Both the position numbers and the translations under genes were made by a program. 64,000 nt of DNA from Pseudozyma flocculosa PF-1 (lineage: Eukaryota > Basidiomycota > Ustilaginomycetes > Ustilaginales > Ustilaginaceae): NCBI RefSeq assembly GCF_000417875.1, contig NW_006920869.1, positions 613,759 to 677,758 on the forward strand, read 5' to 3'. Below are positions 20,990 to 32,940 of this stretch, piece after piece. A model generated the notes under the pieces. The model was not told where the DNA came from. It did not search any database and saw nothing but the letters and a program-made list of their open reading frames with translations. Within the stretch, counting starts at the first letter, position 1. Every line of letters begins with the position of its first letter.

Positions 20990-23900
20990 GTGCGAGCTCG
21001 TGACGGACGGCGTACCGTGTGTACCTACCAACCGATTCGCGCCCTTCCCTCGATAAAACAGTCTCCATCCAGTTTGTCTCGTGTGCCTGACGGTCTCTCG
21101 GGCTGTGGCGTTGTGTGGGCGAGCCTGAGCCGGCTGAATTGCTTGTCCGGGGCCCATCGTCGACCCCACGTACGAGCAGGCGCAGCAGGAGCATGAACTA
21201 GAGCAGCAGTAGGAGCAGCCTGCACCTGCGGCGAGCGTATGCACGTGCATTGATGTCCGATGGCTGCGTCGGCCCTAAGATCGAAGCCGTCGGACAATGC
21301 GCGATGGGTCCAGGGTGAGTCCGAACAAAGCCAGGCTCAAGCCCAACCCCTAAGTCCGATGCTAAGCCTCGTCGGGACAAGACGGGCATCGGCAGCCTGT
21401 CTTCCAACGGAAGCTGCGATCCGAGAGGGCCAGCGAGCACCTCGACCGCCGCATCCGCGGGCAACGACGCCGTTCAGCACCGCACCGCACACACAACCTC
21501 GGCGTTGGTCGCACGGCCGCCATGAAGCGAAGTGGCCGCTCGAGCTCGGGGAAGAAGAAACGAGTTCGCCGCACGGCTGTCTGGCTTCGTCTAGGCGCTT
21601 CGAGCGCCGCTCGTCTGCCCTTGTTCGATGGGCCGCCGTCGCCGCAGCTCCAGCTCCAGCCTCGTGTGGATGATATGCCTATGGTGGGTGCTGGGGTCGG
21701 ATCAAGGGCTGACAATGGGGTGGCTGTGCCGCGTGTGCTAGGTACCTTCGGGCAACCCACGCAATCTGATTAACCAATTTGTACGTACGGCGGTCGCGCC
21801 CATTGGCTGTTTATCGTATGTACCGATATGTCTGTGATATCGAAGCCAAGGCTTGGTCCGCGGTGGACGTCCTGTCTGACGGTACTGAAGCATGAAAGAT
21901 CCTGGCTGGGACCGATCAGGGAGAACAGTAGGTAAAGGCAGGCTGGCAGGGAGGTTCGGGAAGGCGTCCCCGCTCGCTCGACCTGCTTCTTTTTTTGGCT
22001 CGACTCCGAGGAGCAGCCCGGAAGAAGGCTTCCGGGATGCGAAACACGAGATCGGACCAGAGTCACAGCATCTCGTCAAGGCGAGGCCATAGGGGAGCGT
22101 CCAGGCCCTCGACGTACACCCGCCGACCGCGCACGGCGCGTACCCGGCCTCTTCACCCTTCTGTGCCTGGTGGTATGGTACCTACGTACCACGTACGCCG
22201 TCGTCGCCAAGTCAGTCGCCGACTCCGCTCATGACGTCGGCTGCCGTGCCTGTGTGCGGGAGGCGCAAAGATGGCTGTGCCGCCGTGGCTCCCATATTTG
22301 CTCCCCCTCGTTGCCATTCGCCGACAAGCTGCGACTGCGATGCAAGCCACACCCCGCCCCGCCTGCTAATCGCCGCGGTCACGACATATCCATCCAGTCC
22401 GCAGTGCTGCGAACAGGCAACGGGGTGTGCCTCTTCATGAGGCGCACGGCGGGTCGAGCCCCGTCCGTCTGTCTGGTGCTGCTTTGTCGCCGCTGCCATG
22501 GCCGCTGCCGCGCCTCTATTCAGCCAGGACTCTACCTACATATCTGCAACTGGCATCCATTCTCTTGCCTTGCTCTGCTGCCTCGAGTCACGCTTGTCGT
22601 GCCACACCTCGACCGACGCTCGGCCGTGACCAGGCCAGGACTGGGGGGCCAGGGCCATGCATGCTATTCGAATCGTCAGTTCGCCCCCCCCACTCCCGAT
22701 TCACATGGATCGTTGCCGCCGCCTGCCTCACGTACGAGGCGCTCACCGCCTCAGACCAGCGTCACGTACGGTTGTATGTGACTGGTAGTGCCATCTCCTT
22801 CTAATGGTCCCCTGCATCAGGAGCGGGTGGGCCTACGCACGGTTCGCCGTATGAGAGAGAGGTGAATGGCCGACTCGCTGGTTGTCGCTTGGGATGCATG
22901 CACTTGATTGCTTTCCGTTGGATTCTAGATCCTCTCCTTGTTTCCCACTCTTCCGATCCACCTCGGTGCGCGCTCGCTGTGCTGTTGTCGCTGTGAAAGC
23001 CGAGGCTCTTGCTCGGGCGCAGCGAGGGCCGCGTCCATTGCCCATCAGCCCTCCTCGATTCGGGACACCGAGGGTCTGAGACCGTGGTGCTACACGCCGA
23101 TTCCGCACCCACCCTGTACAGCGACGGAGTAGGTAGTACGTAGGCAGACGGGCGGCGATGGGCCTCACACTCTAGCGGTAGGAGCATTTATTGCGGGCGG
23201 GCAGGCCGGCAGACGCTCGGTCGGTCGGAACAGGAGGTCTAGCGGGGAAGCGAGGGCGGACAAGCAGCAGCCTTAATGCCTGCCTGAGTGCCTGCCTGCC
23301 TCTGTTCTGGCAAAATCCCCGTCGGCCAGCGGCACTGCGGGGCGGACAAAGCTGCCTTGTTCTTGCGTGCGCTGCTTTGCCTTCCGTTGGCAGCCCAGTC
23401 ACACAAGCGGTTGCTTTTTGCCTGGCTGCCCTTGCCCTGCCCTGCCTTGCCCTTACCCTTGCCCGCCGCCGAATTGTCTGCTCCACTGTACTTCCGGGCC
23501 CCTCATTCCACCTCCTCCCTCGATGCCCACTGCCGCCCTGCCTCTTCCTTGGCCTCAGCAACACCACCACCACCACCACGCCCCAAGCATCGCCACGGCC
23601 GCCACCAGCACATCCGTCACCATCATCCTGCCCGCTCAGCCCCCGGCTCTTTGTCTCCATTCGTCGACACGCGCGGCGGCAACCTCTCCACTCGGCACTG
23701 GCTTGGACCGTTGCTTAGCCCCGAAACCTATTCGATTTCCAGCGGAGTTAGCAGCTCACACCGTCGTGCCCGCACACCTCGCTCCCCATCCGCCTACTTA
23801 TCGACACACTGCCACCACTGTTTTCCACGCCATCCACCGTCCACCAACACCGTCCACACGCTGAGGATCTCGACACCCGCACCCACTACCACAAGGTCGA

Positions 23901-24130
23901 CAAACGACCGAGGCTAGCTACCGTCATCTCCCTTCCCCCCGGCAACTCCAGTTCGGCAGCAGCTAGCAACTCTGTACTTCGACCTCAACACGGGCGCCGC
24001 AGCTCAACGACGCAGTTGTGGCTGGACGCCATCTCGACTCTCTTTCCTCACAGCCTTGCGCAGCCCTCGACGTCGACAGCGGCTTCAGCAGCGGCTTCAG
24101 CAGCGGCTTCAGCAGCAAGACGTCGTCGCG
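20990..24130. other. 3.1 kb gene-free region upstream of the transcription factor
   Basis: I find no supportable gene. Short open frames have no protein character. The right 600 bases are C/CA-rich with a CAC-repeat (about 23560-23580), consistent with a long 5' leader of the regulator gene. A palindromic patch of GTAC/ACGT words lies near 22176-22200. An unrecognised non-coding RNA is possible. Confidence 0.5.
24078..24117. repeat. 12-base tandem repeat in the leader
   Basis: AGCGGCTTCAGC is repeated a little over three times just upstream of the ATG at 24131. The frame across it is open and would encode Gln/Leu/Arg repeats, but it contains no ATG. Confidence 0.8.
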
Positions 24131-27100
24131 ATGCAGCGGGCCATGGCGCAGCCTGGGTACGCCGCGGACCAGCCTGGATCAATGACGGGACCATTGCCAT
24201 CCAAGGCCGGGTCCTTTGATATGCAAGATCCCTCGACGGCCAACCACAACGAAGAGGACGGCGACGGCGGCGGAAAGAGGCGCCGTGTCCAGAGAGCGTG
24301 CGATGTGAGTGACCTGGCATGGAAACCATTGTCTCGCAGCCGTTACAGCGCGGTCTTCGCTTGCAGAGGGATGCTCATCTCCGGCCTGCGCGTCTCGGCT
24401 TGTCAAAATGTCACCCTTGGCCGGTGCTTCCACTTCAACAGACGTGTAGGAAGAAGAAGGTGCGGTGCGATGGTCTCCAGCCGGACAAGGGGGCATGTTC
24501 GAACTGGTGAGCGCAGCGACTTCGGCACTGGTGGCCCTTGCAGGCAGGTCCGTCGAATTTTTTTCCCCTTCCCGAGCTGACATCCCGCTTCCGATACCTT
24601 CGACCATGCAGCGCCAACTGCGGCCTGGAATGCACCTTTGTCGACGCGGCGAGGCGCAGGGCACCGCCGAGGAGGTGAGTGGCGCGGAGGAGACAGACCT
24701 GACCCGGACCCACTATGCGAGGCACATCTTCACTTGGGACTGACTTGCCGCGCAACTCCCGCACTTGGACCGTCCCGACGTGACTTCCGCAGCTACGTCG
24801 AGGCGATAGAAGCACGACTTCTGCGCATGGAGAAGCTGCTCTCTCAGCTCGCCCCTGGCGTCGACTTCTCAGAGCAGATCGGCAAGCCGGTCCGACGGCC
24901 CGACGACAAGGGCGAAGGCGGCGACGCCTTGGCCGAGCTAGAGCACCAAGACCCCAACTCAAGCCTGCTTCAGACGTCCCTGGACCTCCGCGACTCACCG
25001 CGCTCATCGCCGCAGCGCGCCCCCTCCGACTGCCCGATGTATCACCTTATGGCTACTTCGCACAAGAAGGCAAGGAGCGGAGACCCGAATGCGAGCCCCG
25101 GTGATTGGACCGATGACGACGAGGACGACGACGTGGGCTTTCTCGAGACGGCCATGGAGACTGTCGGCATTGCCGACGCCAATGGACGCTCCAAGGGTGT
25201 TATCCAAGAGCGACCGCACTTTGGCAAGCACGAAGAGCCTGGCTCGGTCACCACCCTCCTCCGCAACACTGCACGCCAACCCTCGCAGGGGCCCGACGGC
25301 CCCAAGGTGCACCGCTTCATGGGCAAGGCCAGCAGCATCCATGTCCTCCCGATGCTCGACAAAATCTTCCCGAAGCACGAGGAGAAGGAGTCGGCCCCCG
25401 TCAACCAGAAGCGGGCCGCCTTCTGGACCTACCCGGATGGATTCTTCGACGACACCCCCAGCTCGGCAGGGCTCGACGAGGTCTGGCCGGAGCCGGACCT
25501 GGCCGACGCGCTCATCGACATCTTTTTCGAGCGTGTCAATCGCTACATGCCCATCATCAACGAGGCCCAGTTCCGGCACGAGTACACCTCGCAGCCCGAG
25601 CTGCGCGACGACTACGAATGGACGCGCGTGGCCCTCGGCATCTTCATGGTCGGGAGCCTGCACCTTCAGGATCCGAGGACGCTTTACACGCCCGACCAGC
25701 CGTTCAGCCAGGGGCTCAAGATCTGGTCGTTTATCAAGACCTCGTTCTGCATCCAGAGCCCCGTCAAGGTGCCGGTCCGGGAGCTGCAACTCCTGATGCT
25801 CTGCACGCTGTTCCAGCTGAGCTGCGACTTCCCCGCCACCACCAGCTGGACCTTGCTTGGCGTCACGATCCGCCTGCTGCAGGAGTATGGCGTGCACAGG
25901 AGAATGACGCCCAGGATGGTGGGTCTGTCGCGGCTCGAAGCCGAGACGCTCAGGCGGCTCTTCTGGATCTGCTACAGCTGGGATCGCGAGATGAGCTCGC
26001 ATATGGGGAGGCCCGTGATGCTCAACGACGATGACATCGACACCGAGCTGCCGCTCGAGGTCGATGACGAGTACATCTTCGCCGCGGGCAACGAGGGTCC
26101 GCCTCCGACGCAGCCGCCGGGCAAGCCTGCCACCATCAGTGCCTTTGTCTGCAGCCTCCGCCTTGAAGAGATCCTCGGCAGGACGCTGCGCTCGGTGTAC
26201 GCCATCCCGGCCACCAAGTCGCGGTATGGCTTCATGGGCAAGGAGTGGGACCAGCGCATCGTTGCCGAGGTCGACTCGGCACTCAACAACTGGCTCGAGA
26301 CGGTGCCGGCCCACTTGCGGTATAGCCCCAACCTCGACAACGACACCTGGCTGATCCAGTCGTCGATGCTCTACATCCGCTACTACCACTGCCAGGTGAG
26401 TCGGCCGCCGACGAGATCCCGAGACGGGAAACGGGCGCCGAGCACCGATTGAGGCCAAGTTGCTAACCCTCCTTCCGCGCTCGCCCGCACTGGTTCCCAA
26501 CCACCACCTTGAACAGATTCTGGTACATCGCCCTTTCATCTTTGGCGACAAGTCGAGGTCCTCGTTCAACTTCCCTTCGCTGGCCATCTGCACGAACGCC
26601 GCCCGCAGCATCAGCCATGTCGTCGACAACCTCAAGGCGCGCGGGCTCGACAACATTGCCGGCACGCAGATCGCGGCCAGGACAGGTACGGCAGCGTCGA
26701 TCCTCCTCCTCGTCGTGCGGGGTGCCAAGATCAGCGGCGGGCGTATGTCGACTTCGGCCATGAACGACCTTCGCCGCTCGGTGGCTGTTCTGAGGCATAT
26801 GGAGACGCAGTGGCGTGCGTGCGGCAAGTTCGCCGACATCCTCGACTCCCTCATCAACATGTGCCAGCTACCTGTGCCGGCCGAGGTGCAGCCACAAGGT
26901 CAAAAGCGCCAGCACGACGAGCCCAACGGACAAAGCGATCTGCCGCGCGATCCCCTCGACAACCGTGCCAGCGATGCCGCGTACGCTGCCTCCGGCTTTG
27001 GGATGGCAAACGGCGGCCAGGTTTCGGGCGGGTCCAACCCCATCGCGACCAGGTCGAGCAACATTTCGGCCGTCCAGCTCCCCCTTTCGACGTATCAGCT

Positions 27101-27914
27101 GGCCTTCACCAGCATGAACTCCTCGGCGGAACCCTCGCCTGCCGGTGACCAGAACACGCCGAGCCCGGATGCGACCAACTCAACGTCGTACTCGGACCCC
27201 TCGCTTCGACCCAATGCCCCTGCCGTCTTTCCTCGCTTCGGCGGCCCAGGCCAGCCGGTTGGCATGGGCCTCGGTGGCGACGATTTCGTCAATGACCCGG
27301 CCCAGATGTCCTGGTCCAGCTTCCTCGGCTCGAGCGCCATGGGAGGCAGCCGAAGGGGTTCGTACAGCCTGATGACACCCCTGGGCCTTTCGACGGTACC
27401 CGGAGGGCCGAACGCAGTAGCGCCCGACTACTTTCCCGGTGGTCCGCTCGACTTTGGCGGCGGTGCCGAACAGGCGGCCTTCTCTGGCGCGACGCCCTCG
27501 ATCTTTGACGAGGCCGGTATCAACGGCGGTCCGGGCGGTCCGGGCGGCAGCGGCGCAGGCGGCGAGATTCCCGGCCTGCAGCGCCCGGGCTTCTTGACAC
27601 AGAAGCCGCCGTCGACGTTCCTCGATGACCTGAGCGTCGACTCGTCTGTCAGCCGCGTACCCCCATCGGCGGCCGGCGATGGCGCCTTCTCCTTTGGAGG
27701 CGGTCCGGACAGCTCGTCGATTGCCAACTATGCCTTCGAGATGCTGCAGAAGCAGGATCTGTGGGGCATCAATGACGAGTACTTTGCCCTGCTGCAGCAG
27801 CAGGATCTCCAGCAGCAACAGCTGCAACGACAGCAGATGCAGCAACAACCGCAGCACCCGCAGCAGCAGCACCCGCACCCGCACCCGCAGCAGCAGCATC
27901 AGCAGCAGCTCTGA
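24131..27914 (+). CDS. Zn2Cys6 fungal transcription factor
   Basis: This is a nuclear DNA-binding regulator. The exons are 24131-24304, 24442-24506, 24612-24674, 24793-26395 and 26517-27914, joining to 1100 aa. The zinc cluster is C57-x2-C60-x6-C67-x9-C77-x2-C80-x6-C87, with an extra cysteine at 83. A linker (RRRAPPRSYVEAIEARL) and a leucine-type coiled coil follow, as in the FarA/CTF1-like and XlnR-like groups. The middle holds the fungal-specific regulatory domain (PF04082-like): DIFFERVNRYMPIINEAQF and LRRLFWICYSWDREMSSHMG near the centre. The C-terminal 250 residues are Gly/Ser/Pro-rich and end in a Gln/His/Pro-rich tract, likely an activation region. The cluster is spread over three exons, the second junction falling inside the codon for C80. 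Target genes are unknown. Confidence 0.9.
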
Positions 27915-28309
27915 GGCCGAGTCCTGCCACCTTGCCGTCCCCAAATGATCGATACCCTTGCCGCCAGGAAGCGTCAAACGAGGATGGGCCTTCCGCCGCG
28001 GGACCGATCCCGTCGCTCGTGCTGGCCCTCCTCGTTCCTCGGATTTCTGCCGATTACCGCTCACCCGGTCGTCGCGCCGCTACCTTTGCCCACGCCGTCG
28101 CTGCCGATGCCGTGCCACCTGCTACCCTATATCGCCCTGCCCCCGATCGCGCCCCGGGATCCCCAGCCCCAGCCGCCTCGTATGCCCCTTTTTGCCTTTC
28201 CCATTCTAGTCCCGACCCTTGCCTCTCCGTGTAATCGCATCGACCCGTCACCGAATCACGCACGAGTCCGCGACTCGGGCGCCTGCCCGCTCGTGCCCGC
28301 GCGAGTCGG
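27915..28309. other. convergent 3' region
   Basis: About 395 bases separate the stop codons of the transcription factor and Spt3, with no gene. They should hold both 3' UTRs. Confidence 0.5.
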
Positions 28310-28521
28310 CTAGATGACGAAGACGCGCGTCCGCCTCAGCCCACCCGTGCCGCCTGCGCCTCTCATGCCGCTGACCAGGGCGGCGCGGCCACGTTGGAGC
28401 TTGGCAAACGCCTCGTGGATGTGCGCTGGCTTGAGCGGCTTCTCGACCGTGGGGCGCAGCGTAAACAGGCCGCAGAGCTCCGTCTGCTCCGGATCGTCTT
28501 CGTCTTGCTTGGACGCTTGAG

Positions 28522-28558
<37 letters not shown>

Positions 28559-30033
28559 GTCGATGATGCTGTCGCTCCTCTTGCGCTTGGAGGGTGACGA
28601 CGATGTCTCCCTCCCCCCTTCCCCAGAGGGCGGCGGCGGCGTCTTTCGTTTCCCCGCGGCGGCCGTCGTCGATTCTCCTGGCCGCGCCGTCTCGGTAGAC
28701 ACGTCAGCCTCGTTGGCCGCTGCGCCCGCATCCTCCTGCTCTGCATGCGCCGTCGAGCCGTGTTGGTGTGTAGCGGCGTGGGACGAGGTGGATGCGCGGT
28801 TGCGGCTCCGGTCCTGTTCCTCCAATCCCCGTTTGATGGCCAGCGCGGCGAGGACGAGTTCGCGCACCACCTCGAAGGCGAGGAAGCCGAGGATGTCGAT
28901 GATGTCGTCGTTGGGCTTGACGTCGAGGTAGGCTCCGGCGTTGATGAACTCGCGGAAGCGCTTTCCTGTGCGAGCAGAACGCGGCAGTGATCGTGTTCGA
29001 GTGAGCGCGGACGACGGCGGGCGATGGGTCAGTTAACCTTGCGTGGGCCGCAACGGGAGAAGTTCGGGGACAGCGCGTACCTCTTCGGAAGGTGAAAGAG
29101 GCTTGACGGCACTCCGAGTAGTGCACGTACTCTTCCCTCGTCATCCTTCGGGTCGCCTCGTCGGCATCCTGCATCGGTCACGGCACATGCAAGAGGACGT
29201 AGGTCAGCGACAGCATCCCCAAGGGCCCCGCAGGTTGATCCAGCAGCTCGACTGCTCACCCTCAGCCGCTGCATGCTATCCTCGTGTGCCTCGATATCAT
29301 CCTCATCCTCCTCCTCATCCTCGGCGGCTCCATTGGCCGGCCGCAGGAACTCGGAGTAGGCGCTGCTAAAGTCCCAGGGCAGGCGGATCTTCTTCATGGT
29401 CGCCTTGACCGGGTTCTCGATGGTGGCATCCTCGGCGAGGCCGTCGACGTCGGCCGCGCCACCGCCGGGCCCGCCCGCAGCGCCGTCGCCGCTGTCCTTT
29501 GCGTTCTTCCGCACGTCCTTCCAGGAGAGGTAGGTGCGCAGGCGGTTGATCTTGGCGCGGTCGTAGCGGATGAGGAAGATGAGGTCTTCGGCCGAGAGGT
29601 ACTTTGATCCGCGGCGCTGGGCCAGTCGCCGCGATTGGATGATCTGTTGGCATGGAGGGATGGGGAGAGATGGACGATCAGCTTGCCTGCATGTGAGGGT
29701 CGAGTGGCTGCGAGCACCGCCGCCCTTTTGTTGCTGCTCCGAGGCCCTCACCATCTCGATGGTCTGGTTCCGAACAATGTCTTCGATCAGCTTGGTCACG
29801 TCCGGGTGTGGGTCAGTGACGTCTCCGAAGACGAACATCTGCCAGATGAGTGTGGACACGAGGTATCAGCCAGCCATGCTTGCTTAGCCCTGAGCCAAGG
29901 AGCAGTCCCTTCTGCTCACCATCTGTGAGATTTCGACTTGGTACTTGTAGTCGAGCGCGGGCGAACCATCGTGCCCGTCTAGGTCGGCGGCAGAGGATGC
30001 CGTCGCCGCCGCTGCTGCCGACTTCGATGCCAT
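28310..30033 (-). CDS. SPT3: SAGA complex subunit Spt3
   Basis: Spt3 is the histone-fold subunit of SAGA that contacts TATA-binding protein. The exons (minus) are 30033-29920, 29838-29752, 29643-29260, 29168-29081 and 28965-28310, joining to 442 aa. The first histone fold reads YKYQVEISQMMFVFGDV, then LIEDIVRNQTIEM and RGSKYLSAEDLIFLIRYDRAK; TYLSWKDVRKNAKD follows. The second fold has ECRQASFTFRRGKRFREFI and PNDDIIDILGFLAFEVVREL. These blocks are close to the yeast protein. The C-terminal part is longer than in yeast and carries a disordered Thr/Ala/Lys-rich region and a polyglutamine tract, before a last conserved-looking segment (GLFTLRPTVEKPLKPAHI). All four junctions use GT-AG and keep the frame. 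Confidence 0.93.
28523..28551. repeat. CTG trinucleotide repeat coding for polyglutamine
   Basis: A run of CTG triplets (CAG on the coding strand) encodes about ten consecutive glutamines in the Spt3 tail. Confidence 0.9.
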
Positions 30034-30583
30034 GCTGCGGTGTATCTCTGTGAGTCGCGGGAGGTGATGCGCTCAGAAGAGCCGACGGTGAAGATGGAGG
30101 ATGGCGTGCGGGTGATCCGGTCGAGGTGGAAGAGGAGGAGGTGGGTGGGAGGAGGAAGCGAGAGGTGCGGCGCCGGCCGAGCCCCAACACGCAGGGTCCA
30201 ACCTCCCTCGGCCCCACCCTCGAACTCCACATTTCGCCATGCACCGCCACCACCACCACCACCACCACCACCACCACTCCTCACATCGCAAACAGGCCAA
30301 AGTCACAGGCCAACGTCACATGCCAAGGCAGCAGCAATCAAGTCCTATGCCATTTCGATAAAAGCGGCCCTCCGATGTCATCACAGAGTGGCGCTTGGCG
30401 ATTCCAGGAGCGGAAGATCGGGACAGCGAGGCAGAACGGGTCGTGACAAAGCAGGACGCTAAGTTTTGAGGTATCGTGAATGGATGCGGCGTCGTGACAG
30501 CGGGTCATGAAAGTACTGTGTATGAGTCTGCAAAGCGGAGAAGTCGAGAACGGCCAGAAAGGGGGCGGAAAGAAGGCCGCCTA
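30034..30583. other. spacer between Spt3 start and the GT4 stop
   Basis: About 550 bases hold the Spt3 promoter (leftward gene) and the 3' end of the glycosyltransferase. A CAC-rich microsatellite (about 30243-30277) is present. I see no gene. Confidence 0.5.
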
Positions 30584-32940
30584 TCAGGCCATGAGGCGCT
30601 GGAGGAGCCAGGCAAAGACGACGACGTAGAGCACGACGAGCAGCTTGACCACGGGCCCGGTCAGCGGGGCGCGCCGCCTCTGCCGCGCCCGCCATGCCTC
30701 GAGCTCGTCGGCGTCGAGGTTGTCGCGGCCGACGCGGGCGATTACGGCCTCGTAGCCGCGGACGGGAGCGTCCATGGCGTCCCACCACGTCTTTTGCGAG
30801 GCGTACTTGACCGCCCGCTGGCCCATGACGGCGCGCGCCTGTCGGTCGAGGATCAGACGCTCGAGGAGCATGCTGTAGGCCTTTGAGCACTGCGCGAACC
30901 ACGCAGAGTGTGGCGTCATGGCGGCCGCAAAGTCGACGACGCTCGGGATCGGCGTCGGCAGGCCATTGGCCATCTGCTCTCCGCCGGCCACCTTTGCGGT
31001 CGGCCTGGAAGGCTTGCCAGTCTCGTCGCCTGCGCCCGTGGACCGTCGCTCGGGCATCATCGGACGCATGCTCGAGGCGACCGAGGATGCGGCCGAGGCG
31101 AATTCGTTGATTGCCACGGCCGAGGCCGAAGAGCTGAGCGGGGAAAGCGACTTGGCACCGGGCGTCGGCGGACGGCTATCGGCAGCACCCGAAGTCGAGC
31201 CCTTGGCAACGGCGCAGATGTCGAGCAGCAGGCCCGTCTTGCCGTGGCAAACGAGGTTGCTGGTCCCCTCGGCGTGCATGCCGACGACGGGCAGGCCCGA
31301 AGCCAACGCCTCGAGGACGACTTGGCCAAACGTCTCGGTGAACGACGGGAAGGCAAACACGCTGGCACTGGCATACATGGCCGCCAGCCGCTTGCCCTTC
31401 TGGTGGCCCATGAACGAGGCGTCCAGACTAAGCTTGCTGCAGAGGCGCGTCAGGTCGCCGCGGGCCGGGCCGTCGCCGACGAAGACGAGCTTGGCGTTGG
31501 CGCGCACACCGGCGGGGAGCAGTCGGAAGGCCTCGATGAGGAGGCGAAGGTTCTTCTCCCAGCTGATGCGGCCCACGTAGAGGATCACCGTCTTGCTGTC
31601 CTTTGGCTCGACCTCGATGCGTCCGGCGGCCGAGGAGCTGTTGTTGATCGAGCTCGTTGCCATGGCGGGCGGCAGCGAGAAGCCTGCAGCGGGCAGATCG
31701 GGGATGCCTGCGAGGCTGTCGTAGCTCGGCGGAGGGCTGAGCTCGGGCGATCCTATTGGGCCAGTGGGAGGGGTGCGGATGAAGCTCTCGTCGTCGAGCA
31801 ACGAAGCGCGGCGCGACCCACCTGCGGAAGTTGGGCCCGCACCGCGCCGGAAGCTCCGGCTTCGGACCACATTGACGCCCAGCTTGCTCGCCAGCTGAGC
31901 CAAGGCAGCCTCGTCGTAGGGGCTGCCAGCAGCCACGTCCGCCGCCGACACGCTGGGACTCAGCGGCTGGGTCAGCGACGCCGGCTTGGGCGTGCAGCCC
32001 CAACTCTCGCGCAGGTTCTCGTCACGAGCCTGAGGCTGTTGGTGGCGGAACGACGAGATGGCGGTCACGGTGGATTGATCACGTCAGCGCGTGCTTCGGG
32101 CAACCCTTCGGGCCTTCCAGTGAGGGAACTACTGCCGGCTACTCACGTTGAAGAGCTCGGTGTCGACGCCGCGACTCCAGATCTCGACATTCGAGAAGCC
32201 CTTGCCCTGCAGCATCCTACGAGTGCTCTCGCTGGGGCAGAAGACCATCTCGCAGCGATCGTGCAGGCTGCGAGTGAGGCGCCACATGGAGTTTTCGAGC
32301 CAGGGGATGCCGAAGAGGGTGGCGTAGGTTGGCAGGTTGGTGTGGTACGACGAGACGCACGGCACCTCGGGTAGCCACTTTTGCACCACGGGCAGCATCT
32401 GGGCGCCCAGCCAGATGGGATCGACAAAGTGGATGACGTCCGGCTTGAACTGCTGCAGCCTCCGAACGAACCTGGGCCGCATGAAGTTGAGCTTGAGACC
32501 AGGGTAGACGATCAAGGGGACGCCAAAGGTGCCCACGACGGGGTGGCCCGCGTACGAGGTCTGACGGCGCGAGATGAGTAAGAAGAGGAGGTCCGCGATG
32601 TCGTCGAAAGTCAGCTCAGATGACGAGGCCAAGGAGCCATAGACGGAATGTGACGCTCACGAGCCCAGTCTCCGGCCCCAGCACCATGGCTTCGTGTCCC
32701 TCGGCGTTGAGATGCTCGAGCAGGCGCGCCAGCGTCCGGGTGACGCCATCGACCTTGGGCAGGAAGTTCTCTGTGACGGGCGTTAGACTGCGTCGTCAGC
32801 TGGTCGCTCGAGGCCGTGCTACGTTGCCGTCGCGCCACGCGGTCCTCACCAGTGATGATGGCGACCCGGAGCTTCTTCCTCTTCTCATCGCGAGGGTAGA
32901 TGTCGGCGGCCCGCCGGATCGACTGCGCGGTAGCTGTCAT
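30584..32940 (-). CDS. GT4 glycosyltransferase, membrane-anchored
   Basis: This is a retaining glycosyltransferase of family GT4, similar in its first domain to the SQD2/MgtA/PimB group that glycosylates lipids. The exons (minus) are 32940-32850, 32770-32661, 32560-32147 and 32035-30584, joining to 688 aa. The N-domain reads ENFLPKVDGVTRTLARLLEH, GVPLIVYPGLKLNF, VIHFVDPIWLGAQ and SSYHTNLPTYATLFG. The C-domain has ILYVGRISWEKNLRLLIEAF and the E-x7-E motif in FTETFGQVVLEALASG near residue 440. Two Ser/Pro-rich inserts are unusual: about 130 residues between the domains (around 220-350) and about 100 in the C-domain. A single hydrophobic segment near the end (VVKLLVVLYVVVFAWLLQRL) should anchor it in a membrane. 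The acceptor lipid is unknown. Confidence 0.85.

Noticed and set aside
19808..21250. 480-codon minus-strand frame
   Set aside because: It is antisense to the AIF-like gene.
25004..26860. 618-codon minus-strand frame
   Set aside because: It is antisense to exon 4 of the transcription factor, which has clear protein motifs.
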